Assembly (NCBI GenBank): GCA_031266315.1
Contig: JAISBG010000781.1
Span: 1-8,810 of the forward strand
Source: Planctomycetaceae bacterium
Lineage (GTDB): Bacteria > Planctomycetota > Planctomycetia > Pirellulales > Thermoguttaceae
DNA: 8,810 nt
Reading direction: 5' to 3'
Every line of letters starts with the position of its first letter. The first letter of the stretch is position 1. Positions 1 through 6,427 of the stretch are shown here, piece by piece. The notes below the pieces were generated by a model. The model saw only the letters and a list, made by a program, of their open reading frames with translations. It did no database searches and was not told the origin of the DNA. Position numbers and translations under genes: made by a program.

Positions 1-164
1 CGAAAGATGGACGTATTTACATTACCTACGACCGTGACCGCGGCGGCGAAGCGGAAATCCTTCTTGCTGTTTTTACGGAAGAAGATGCGGCGGCAGGAAA
101 AATCGTTTCAGAAAAATCCCGCCTCAAACAAATTGTTAGCAAAGCAACCGGACATCGGAAATAA
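1..164 (+). CDS. C-terminal end of a sialidase/BNR-repeat-like protein (partial, 5' end outside window)
   Basis: An open frame enters from the left edge (first full codon at 3) and stops with TAA at 162-164, giving 53 visible residues beginning KDGRIYITYDRDRGG and continuing into EILLAVFTEEDAAAGK. The DGxIYITYDRDR...EIL.A.FTEED pattern is what I recall from the C-terminal blade of exo-alpha-sialidase-like (BNR/Asp-box, six-bladed propeller) proteins abundant in Planctomycetes and Lentisphaerae, where the protein ends soon after a segment like the SRLKQIVSKATG seen here. Such proteins are usually exported glycosidases acting on sialylated or related glycans, but the catalytic residues and any signal peptide lie outside the window, so activity cannot be judged. 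It is on the strand opposite to every other gene here and is separated from the kinase by about 750 bases of repeat-rich DNA. The family call rests on a short tail and is from memory of the family pattern. Confidence 0.6.
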   Translation, partial: KDGRIYITYDRDRGGEAEILLAVFTEEDAAAGKIVSEKSRLKQIVSKATGHRK

Positions 165-228
165 ATAAATTCATACTTGCCGTGTTACGATAGGTTGTTA
201 GGCAATGTCCTTTCAGAACGAAAATTTT

Positions 229-303
229 TGTAACATTTCAGCGGAATTTTCGTTAATAAGCAATCAATCAGGTGGGCTATTTATCAAAAATTTCGCTGAA
301 AGG
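229..303. repeat. Inverted-repeat element, copy 1 of the TTTCAGYG family
   Basis: Arms 236-261 and 276-301 are inverted copies, 21 of 26 positions matching, separated by 14 bases. The left arm carries the family core ATTTCAGCGGAATTTTC (235-251); the right end is a small hairpin TTTC-GCT-GAAA at 291-301. No coding frame covers it. Related cores lie at 751-774 (inverted), 3907-3929, 8214-8230 and 8401-8423. It sits just downstream of the sialidase-like gene, so it could fold in that transcript, but there is no following T-tract, so I do not call it a terminator. Confidence 0.6.
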
Positions 304-385
304 TCGCGTTGGCGTTAGCCGACGGTGAATTATACAGCGTTAAGGTTATGTTCGATATTTTTTGAACGATCGAAATTAAGTTTTC

Positions 386-546
386 GCAACCTCATTTTCA
401 ACCTAATTTTCATAACAAAAACAACCTCAGTAGCAAAAATGGCAAAAATATACTAACCTCATTAATATTATCAATGAGGTAATGAGATTGGTTTGAGTGG
501 GAATCAATATGCTACTGAGGTTGTTTAGTCAAAGAAATGAGGTTGC
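386..546. repeat. Nested palindrome built from AACCTCA units
   Basis: Three concentric inverted repeats share almost the same centre near 468: an outer pair GCAACCTCATTT at 386-397 with its complement at 535-546 (12 of 12), a middle pair of 17 perfect bases at 419-435 and 510-526 (ending ...CAACCTCAGTAGCA), and an inner pair ACCTCATT at 456-463 with 473-480. AACCTCA occurs at 388, 423 and 455 in the left half (a degenerate AACCTAA at 400), and TGAGGT(T) at 475, 516 and 538 in the right half. The region is AT-rich and non-coding, and could extrude as a cruciform or fold as a branched RNA. A further copy of the inner part is at 8722-8743. Confidence 0.7.
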
Positions 547-549
547 TGT

Positions 550-580
550 TAGATTGTTTTTACGTAAAAGTAACAATCTA
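550..580. other. AT-rich stem-loop next to the AACCTCA palindrome
   Basis: TAGATTGTT at 550-558 is matched by its exact complement at 572-580, with a self-complementary TTTTACGTAAAA (558-569) in the loop. It starts four bases after the preceding palindrome ends, so it may be an outer module of that element. No T-run follows on either strand, so a terminator role is not supported. Confidence 0.45.
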
Positions 581-658
581 GCGAATCGTCAAAAAATACC
601 AATTTTATAACTCACACAGTATAGATTCACGACGACAAATTATATTACTTTCCGTTTT

Positions 659-774
659 GGAGTCGATAACGAGTCAACCGGCGCGACCGTCCAGCGGACG
701 GATCACTCACCTGATGATCGCCTACCTTGTGGTTGCCTATCTTATTTTAACAAAAATTCCACTGAATCATTACG
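659..774. repeat. Repeat unit, copy 2: GGAGTC block, AGC-loop hairpin and inverted TTTCAGYG core
   Basis: The unit begins GGAGTC (659), has TCAACCGGCGC (674-684), a perfect 6-bp hairpin CCGTCC-AGC-GGACGG (687-701), GATCGCCTACCTT (716-728), and ends with the family core on the opposite strand (751-774, contains AATTCCACTGAAT). The first four blocks recur in the same order and orientation at 8644-8698, where the hairpin is CCCTTC-AGC-GAAGGG. The left copy has about 15 extra bases between the hairpin and GATCGCC. The rest of 775-919 shows no gene and no structure I can support beyond AT-rich sequence. Confidence 0.6.
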
Positions 775-919
775 AAGTTCCCTATATTCCAGTTTAGTAA
801 CTTAAACCTCAAAAAAATTGCTGAATCCCGTTTTGTGAACGAAATCAATACTTGTTGTTTCTGTTGTAATAAATTTTTCTTTACACAAGGTCAACATTCA
901 TTGAGTAACAATTTTTAGT

Positions 920-3880
920 TTATTGTTCCCGATTAACGTTGTCCGTCCAACTTGGCGGCAGCCAGTTTAAAGTACCGGCGGGAAATCCGGCAGACATTTT
1001 TTCCGTATCGGTAAGACGTGATTCAGGACGAAATTCAAGGTCTTCCGGTAATAATTGATACATCGGTTTACGAATCTCATTGAATTTCAGTACATCTATT
1101 TTCGTCATCAACTGAATATTTTTTTCTGTAGCAGGATTCATTTTTTCCTTCCATTCCGCAATCGGCATATCGTAGGTTGTTCCTCCTCCCGACGCCGAAA
1201 GCGCAGGCGTGAACTTCCAACCTAGTGTTACATTTTGGAAATAATTCGATTCGCCCGTCCACTTGAAATAATCAAACGCACTTTGACTTGAAGGGGCTCC
1301 GCGAAATATTGCCAACGGAATATGATTCAAGAGAAAAATCGAATTCCATGTCCCGATTTCCAGTTTCATCGGTTCCGTCGTAAAAGAGTTACGAATTTGA
1401 CGGGCAAACGGAATACTTCCGAAAAAAGTAATCCGCTCCAACCGAATACGAATCACCGAATCTTGCGGTGTTGTCCGTTTCGTATCCTCCGTTTGAACAA
1501 ACGATTTTGCCAAAGCAATCAACGAATTTTTAACGTTACATTCGATTGTCTGAGGAACATCACATTGTAACAAAGTTGCCTCGCCGCGCAAAAATGAATC
1601 GGTTATCGTCATGTTTAAACGTTCTGTGGAAGTTGAAGCGGTTGTAGTTGTTGCTGTTGTTGTTTCAAAATTATTAGTATTGGTTACATTTGAAAACGAT
1701 TCGGAAAACGAAGACGGCGTTTCGACAGTCAAATCAAACACAATCGGGTTAATTCCGCCTTGACTGGCACCGTTCCGAAAAAAAGCGACATCATCATGGT
1801 AAGCGGAATTATCCGAAATTGCCTTATTTCGTATCGTTAAACAGCAACGTGAAAATGTCAGTTTGTTTCCGCCAATCAACTCAAACAACGACCAATCCTG
1901 AGCCAGAACACCTTGACGAATACGCATTTCAATAGCAAGATCAGCAAATTCAATTTCACTGGAACCAACTGTAAACATGCTTCGCGGATTTTGTGAAACG
2001 TATGGCGAATCCGAAGATTCAAAAAACAAAATCGGATGATACCCTTTTGCCGCAACAATTTTTAATTGATGTCCGGCAAATATCAACGGATCAATCTTCA
2101 TATAATTGTTCCATTTTAATTCGATAACAGTTTGTTTTTCCGCGTCGGCTAAAGCAACACCCAATGAAACGTAAGAACCCGGAGTTTCGCCGCTCGGATC
2201 AACACTACGTTGTTTGGGAAGAGACGATTCCGCAAACGGTAATATCGGTTTTTCAACCGTATCAAAATGTTTTTGAATTTCCAAAACATTTAATAGACCG
2301 TTTGAATTTTTTGATTCTTCTGTTGTTCCGGTAATTTGTCCTTTAAACGGAAGAAACGCCGGTCGGAGTCCTCCGCCAAACGGTTCCGAATTTATTGTCG
2401 CGGAAAACAAAAAGTCTGCGGAACGCCGTACTAACGGAGAATAAAATGTTGCATTAAATGGTGAACGGTTTTCACGCGAGATTCGTTGTTCCTTTACTGC
2501 CGGAACTATTGACAGTAATGCCGGAGTGGCGGTTCCGGTTTCCGGCGAGGCGGGATGTTGTGCATTGATTGTTTCCGTACCAATTTCAGGAATATTCGGC
2601 ACTTCGAGATTTCCAAACCGTTCAGAAGAATAAAGACTCAACAGACACACCGTAACAATAAGACATGTTATTGTTGCAAGCCAGGGAATATGTTTCAAAA
2701 GGAGAGATGTTCGCGACGGCGGAGTCATCACCCAAATGAGTTTACCGGGTCCTGTCGGCTGAAGACCAAGCATTTTCGCAACATTAACTAAGGACTCGAT
2801 AAGTGCGGCAGGAGTCTGAAACCGTTGACGCGGGTCTTTTGCCATCATTTTTTGAATCAATAAAGCAACTTCGGCAGGAATATTCGGCTGAAACGCGCGA
2901 ATGTCCGGCGGTTCATCGCCTTGATGTTGTAACAGTTTTTGCAGCACTGTTCCTTCGGGAAAAGGCGGACGCCCGGAAAGCATGAAAAAGAAAGTACAAC
3001 CGAGTGAATAAATATCGCTTCGAATATCCGCGCTGCGCGGGTCGCGTGCTTGTTCCGGTGAAATATAATCGAACGTTCCAAGTGTTACACCGCTTGCAGT
3101 CAGGTCTTCCTTCGACTCCGATGGATCAAGCAATCGGGCAAGTCCCATATCAATCAACTTGGCTCTGCCTTCGCGTGTAATCAAAATATTCGACGGCTTC
3201 ACATCGCGATGCACCACCCCGTGATCCGTCGCATGAGACAACGCATGAGAAATTTGTATCAAATAATTAAGTGCTTGCGGTAACGGAAAAGCATCATAAT
3301 CATCAACCATAGAACGAACATTAATTCCTTCAACATATTCAAAAGCAATGTAAGGGATTCCCGACTGTTCGCCCGCAAAATAAACTTGGGCGATATGTTC
3401 ATGATTAAGCCGCGCCGCCGATTTGGCTTCATTCATAAAACGCGCCACTGTTCCCAAATCATTGGCACGTTGACGCGGCAACACTTTAACGGCAACTTTC
3501 CGGTCAAGTGCCATATCTGTTGCAAGATAAACTCTGCCCATTCCGCCGCCGCCGATAAAACTATTAATAACAAAATGTCCCAATATTGTTCCAGCCGGAA
3601 TAATTCCTGAAGCAAAAATTTCAGGAGTTAAAACGGTTGCTGTTTTCTCTAGTTCGGTTGCGGGTTGTTCCGATTCAGAAAATTCTGACTCGGACGGCTC
3701 CGGTAAATAACTCGAAAGAGCCTTCTTTCCCGACGCTTCCAATTCTTTTTGTAATATCAAATCATTGTCCGGCGAATCGGTCGGAATGGAGTTAATCGTT
3801 CCATTTTCCGCCAGACTGTCGTCTGATAACGGCAAATTATTGTGTGAAAAATCCGAAGAGTGAAAATGTTCTTCATTCAT
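920..3880 (-). CDS. Receptor-like serine/threonine protein kinase with single membrane helix and long exported C-terminal domain
   Basis: A 986-residue Hanks-type (PknB-like) Ser/Thr kinase. Residues 1-95 are an acidic, Ser/Pro-rich cytoplasmic leader. The kinase domain spans about 101-370: glycine loop GGGGMG at 110-115, ATP-binding Lys132 in VAVKVL, helix-C Glu151, catalytic HRDVKPSN at 224-231 (Asp226), metal-binding motif Asp244 in DMG rather than DFG, GTFDYISPEQA at 268-278, DIRSDIYSLG at 285-294, and Arg353. All catalytic residues are present, so it should be active. A hydrophobic helix at about 398-417 (IPWLATITCLIVTVCLLSLY) anchors it, leaving about 570 residues outside the cytoplasm. 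That part has repeating short strands at about 585-690 and 755-860 suggestive of a right-handed beta-helix, with a Thr-rich spacer at about 738-752. Its ligand and targets are unknown. ATG at 3878-3880 has only a weak GGA about 12 bases upstream. The gene stands alone; its 5' side is a palindrome-filled gap and an inverted repeat lies 27 bases from the ATG. Confidence 0.93.
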   Translation of the reverse strand: MNEEHFHSSDFSHNNLPLSDDSLAENGTINSIPTDSPDNDLILQKELEASGKKALSSYLPEPSESEFSESEQPATELEKTATVLTPEIFASGIIPAGTILGHFVINSFIGGGGMGRVYLATDMALDRKVAVKVLPRQRANDLGTVARFMNEAKSAARLNHEHIAQVYFAGEQSGIPYIAFEYVEGINVRSMVDDYDAFPLPQALNYLIQISHALSHATDHGVVHRDVKPSNILITREGRAKLIDMGLARLLDPSESKEDLTASGVTLGTFDYISPEQARDPRSADIRSDIYSLGCTFFFMLSGRPPFPEGTVLQKLLQHQGDEPPDIRAFQPNIPAEVALLIQKMMAKDPRQRFQTPAALIESLVNVAKMLGLQPTGPGKLIWVMTPPSRTSLLLKHIPWLATITCLIVTVCLLSLYSSERFGNLEVPNIPEIGTETINAQHPASPETGTATPALLSIVPAVKEQRISRENRSPFNATFYSPLVRRSADFLFSATINSEPFGGGLRPAFLPFKGQITGTTEESKNSNGLLNVLEIQKHFDTVEKPILPFAESSLPKQRSVDPSGETPGSYVSLGVALADAEKQTVIELKWNNYMKIDPLIFAGHQLKIVAAKGYHPILFFESSDSPYVSQNPRSMFTVGSSEIEFADLAIEMRIRQGVLAQDWSLFELIGGNKLTFSRCCLTIRNKAISDNSAYHDDVAFFRNGASQGGINPIVFDLTVETPSSFSESFSNVTNTNNFETTTATTTTASTSTERLNMTITDSFLRGEATLLQCDVPQTIECNVKNSLIALAKSFVQTEDTKRTTPQDSVIRIRLERITFFGSIPFARQIRNSFTTEPMKLEIGTWNSIFLLNHIPLAIFRGAPSSQSAFDYFKWTGESNYFQNVTLGWKFTPALSASGGGTTYDMPIAEWKEKMNPATEKNIQLMTKIDVLKFNEIRKPMYQLLPEDLEFRPESRLTDTEKMSAGFPAGTLNWLPPSWTDNVNREQ

Positions 3881-3906
3881 GGTACAAAATTCCGTAAAAG
3901 ATTATT

Positions 3907-3958
3907 TGTAATTATTCAGTGGAATATTCGTTAAAAATTTAGTAACCATTCACTGAAT
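3907..3958. repeat. TTTCAGYG-family repeat, copy 3, just upstream of the kinase gene
   Basis: GTAATTATTCAGTGGA at 3908-3923 is identical to 8215-8230, and the core runs on as ATATTCGTTAA. ATTCAGTG (3914-3921) is inverted at 3951-3958 (CACTGAAT). It lies 27-78 bases upstream of the kinase start codon, in the likely 5' untranslated or promoter region, so it may influence expression; that is inference only. Confidence 0.55.
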
Positions 3959-3983
3959 TGATGGGATTGGTAGGAAAAACGTT

Positions 3984-4258
3984 AGCCCGATAGGGCTTTA
4001 TTTCGATAACCGCAGGTCAACGACCTGCGGTGTAACAACAAACAACTTACTGCCTGAAAGGCAGAATTTTAATTAATAGTTAATTGTGGATAGTTGATAG
4101 TGGGGGACGCAAGCAGATAATTTACATTTACCAACACACAAAATCCGCTTGCGAACTATCCACTCTCCACTAAAATTCTGCCTTTCAGGCAGTGGGTTTG
4201 TGGGTTTGTAACCGCAGGTCAAAGACCTGCGGTTACGAAAATGAAGCCCTATCGGGCT
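3984..4258. repeat. 275-bp composite palindrome of six mirrored hairpins
   Basis: Three different small hairpins occur in the left half and again, reverse-complemented and in mirror order, in the right half, all in register around position 4121. Outer: AGCCCGATAGGGCT (3984-3997) and its exact complement (4245-4258). Middle: stem ACCGCAGGTC with loop AAC (4009-4031) matched by a 13-bp stem GTAACCGCAGGTC with loop AAA (4208-4236). Inner: CTGCCTGAAAGGCAG (4050-4064) and its complement (4178-4192), inside a perfect 22-base inverted pair 4049-4070/4172-4193. A weaker inner pair (4086-4118 with 4143-4170) continues toward the centre. An extra hairpin TCGGAT-CA-ATCCGA is at 4269-4282. It lies between the operon's 3' end and the kinase's 5' side, so its RNA could terminate or protect the operon transcript. 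Mini-palindromes of this kind look like dispersed repeat units, not coding DNA. Confidence 0.8.
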
Positions 4259-4338
4259 ATTCGGTGTTTCGGATCAATCCGATAATAGTTACTTAAAAAT
4301 ACAAATATAACCATAACAAACTATATTCGTACTATATT

Positions 4339-5973
4339 TTATTCTGAATTTTTTTCTAAAATCTTTTCTAAAATAATTTCAACACATTGATCCCAACTGA
4401 ACTTTCCGGCTTGTTCCAATCCTTTTGCGGTCATTGATTTTCGCAACGTTTCATTATTGAGTACACGGTTAAAAGCATCGACGAGACCTTCCACATCATG
4501 CGGATCAAGCATGATTCCGGCATCGCCGACAACTTCCGGCAATGACGACGTGTTCGACGTAATCACCGGCGTACCGCATTGCATTGCTTCAAGCGGCGGC
4601 AAACCAAAACCTTCATAAATCGACATGTAACAAAAACAGGCTGCTCCCGAATAAAGGAACGGTAAATCTTCGTCGTCAACATAACCGGTAAAAATAATTT
4701 TCTCTTTGACTTTTTCCGGCAAACGAGAAAAAAACTTTTTGAATTTCCGATCCTGCCAACCGTTCACGCCCGTCAATACAAGACGGCAATTCGTTTCAAT
4801 TCCATGTTGCGGCAACGAGTATTGGGAAAAACAATTCATCACGTGATCAAAATTTTTGCGTATGTCCAAAGCGGCAACAGAAAAAATGTACGGAATATTC
4901 GCAGGAATAGAATATTTGTTCAGTATTGATTCAATTTTGTTTCGGTCAAAACACGGCGAAAACCGTTGGTCGGCAGCAAGAAGTATCGTGCGGACTTGTT
5001 CAGGCAACACCGTTGGATAATATTTCAAAAGGTCTCGCTTGGTCGATTCCGAATCCGTAAAAACAAGTGTGTCCGGCGTAACGGATTCCCAAGGATATTT
5101 TTGAAAAAAACGATGCCCTTTGTAAAGATTAGCAAAAATAACCGGAATTAAATCATGAATAACAATTATTTTTCGTATGGATTTTTTGCAACTCAATTCG
5201 GGAATCAACGGATGAAACGGACTAAAATAAATGTCCGATTCCGTAACAAGTTTTTCATAAAATGGCGATGATTTTCTTTCTGTGAGAAAAGGCGGCGGTG
5301 ATAATTTCCATTTGACGGTACGAATACTATCAGTAACAAATTTCAGAATCCGGTTGTCGGGCAATATTTTTGTTAATGCGTCTTCAATTTTTCGTAAAAA
5401 CGATTTTCCCGACGATGCTGGTGTGTCCGGCAAAACGAAATGTTCCGTATCTTTGCTCTGAAAAGGCAATTGATAATGAAAATAACGCGACAAATTCCGC
5501 AACGCAAATTCTTCTTCGGGAAGAGAACAAATCGCAACAATATCAAATTTTTCAGACTCGACGAACCGTTTCAACACTTCAATGGCGTAACGCAACGAAC
5601 CGCTCATCGACGGTTGTCCCGTAAAACAGGCAATATCGAAAATCAAACGCGGTTTCATAATGAATTGATTTTTTTGAACAAATAATACTTCATGTTGTTT
5701 TTCAATTTGGCGATGAAAATTTTCCGGGAGCAATGCCCAATCGTGTAAATCGACCAGAATTGGAATATTACTTTCTCGAATTTTTTCTATTACCGTTTCA
5801 AAAACTTCCGTCGAAACCGGTTGTCCGTCCAATCGCCGTATGACCAAATCCAGATCACTGCCGTCGTGTGCGCCGCCTGTTACACGGCTTCCATACGCTA
5901 ACACTTCAACCGGTTCAGTGATTTTGCCGAATATTTGTAACAATATCCGGTAATCTTTTTCACGAATTAACAT
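4339..5973 (-). CDS. MntA-type nucleotidyltransferase antitoxin fused to a family-4 glycosyltransferase
   Basis: Taking ATG at 5973 gives 544 residues; the frame is open to 6030 but the extra 19 residues overlap the preceding gene. Numbered from 6030, residues 20-118 are a minimal nucleotidyltransferase (MNT): [15 protein letters not shown] at 47-61 matches GSX10DXD exactly (Asp59, Asp61), with a third acidic candidate at Asp94 in LVDLHDW. In known systems MntA uses ATP to AMPylate the HepT toxin tyrosine. From Met125 (5658) the protein is a GT-B glycosyltransferase of the GT4 mannosyltransferase-like type: N-terminal acceptor domain with IHDLIP (291-296), donor site Arg391-Lys392, and the E-X7-E motif EGFGLPPLE (473-481). 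GT4 enzymes move a sugar from a nucleotide-sugar, usually in surface polysaccharide synthesis; no signal peptide or membrane helix is seen. The ATG lies one base after the HepT stop (TAA C ATG), so translation is probably coupled. The join, with a natural end and a natural start abutting next to an A7 run (5669-5675), is odd and may reflect a one-base change. Confidence 0.88.
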   Translation of the reverse strand: MLIREKDYRILLQIFGKITEPVEVLAYGSRVTGGAHDGSDLDLVIRRLDGQPVSTEVFETVIEKIRESNIPILVDLHDWALLPENFHRQIEKQHEVLFVQKNQFIMKPRLIFDIACFTGQPSMSGSLRYAIEVLKRFVESEKFDIVAICSLPEEEFALRNLSRYFHYQLPFQSKDTEHFVLPDTPASSGKSFLRKIEDALTKILPDNRILKFVTDSIRTVKWKLSPPPFLTERKSSPFYEKLVTESDIYFSPFHPLIPELSCKKSIRKIIVIHDLIPVIFANLYKGHRFFQKYPWESVTPDTLVFTDSESTKRDLLKYYPTVLPEQVRTILLAADQRFSPCFDRNKIESILNKYSIPANIPYIFSVAALDIRKNFDHVMNCFSQYSLPQHGIETNCRLVLTGVNGWQDRKFKKFFSRLPEKVKEKIIFTGYVDDEDLPFLYSGAACFCYMSIYEGFGLPPLEAMQCGTPVITSNTSSLPEVVGDAGIMLDPHDVEGLVDAFNRVLNNETLRKSMTAKGLEQAGKFSWDQCVEIILEKILEKNSE

Positions 5974-5974
5974 G

Positions 5975-6427
5975 TTATTCGGTTTTCTGTTGATTGATCC
6001 ATTCACATAACTGACGGGCATCAATGACAAATTGCGGAAGAAATATCAACGTTTTTTCAGCAAACGCGACTCCATAATCGTGTGCTGTTGAATTTCGGCA
6101 ATCACGGTATTGAAGCCAGCGTTCACCTTCATCGGTTGTAATAATACCATGCAAAACAGCGTTACGAAATAAATCCTTGAAAATAAGTTTATCCACCGCT
6201 ATTGAAGAATGAAAATAAGGTTTAAGCGTTTTTCGTAATAATTTTCCGCTTTGCTCTAAAATAATTTCAAATTCCTTAATACATGCGGAACGATACATAT
6301 CGTACAAAATATCATTCGGATCTGATTTGTGTAATAATTCCAACGCTTTTTCCAACGTTGCAATACAACGGCTAAAATGGGTTGTGTCAATATTCATATA
6401 ATTACAGTAATTAAAATTAAGTTTCAT
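5975..6427 (-). CDS. HEPN-domain protein, HepT-like toxin (HI0074 / NTase substrate-binding family)
   Basis: A 150-residue, largely helical protein. RNSTAHDY at residues 111-118 is an exact RX4HXY motif (Arg111, His116, Tyr118), the HEPN ribonuclease signature in which the tyrosine is AMPylated by MntA. Upstream features fit the NTase_sub_bind/HI0074 family: a helix beginning FSRCIATLEKALELL, the RSACIKEFEIILE segment (46-58), FRNAVLHGII (87-96) and W104. The known role is an RNase toxin held inactive by its MNT partner, which follows immediately. The chosen ATG (6425-6427) overlaps the upstream stop as ATGA, which favours coupled translation. Met11 (6397) is an alternative: family members usually begin close to that point, and neither site has a Shine-Dalgarno. 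Family assignment is confident; toxicity is inferred from the motifs and partner. Confidence 0.9.
   Translation of the reverse strand: MKLNFNYCNYMNIDTTHFSRCIATLEKALELLHKSDPNDILYDMYRSACIKEFEIILEQSGKLLRKTLKPYFHSSIAVDKLIFKDLFRNAVLHGIITTDEGERWLQYRDCRNSTAHDYGVAFAEKTLIFLPQFVIDARQLCEWINQQKTE

Noticed and set aside
165..919. Possible small genes or RNA genes in the left intergenic region, and likewise in 8170-8810
   Set aside because: No open frame with codon-like composition and no tRNA or known riboswitch pattern was seen; the visible structure is explained by the palindromic repeats.
907..927. AACAAT...ATTGTT inverted repeat at the kinase stop codon as a terminator
   Set aside because: Six A/T-rich pairs overlapping the stop codon and no T-tract after it; too weak to call.
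5440..5685. Plus-strand open frames of 60-84 codons inside the glycosyltransferase, kinase and ATPase genes
   Set aside because: They are antisense or out-of-frame to well-supported genes, and their translations show no recognisable domain.
5974..6030. N-terminal extension of the MntA-glycosyltransferase frame to an upstream ATG at 6030
   Set aside because: The 19 extra residues overlap the HepT coding sequence and lie before the usual start of the MNT fold; ATG at 5973 sits one base after the HepT stop, typical of coupled genes.
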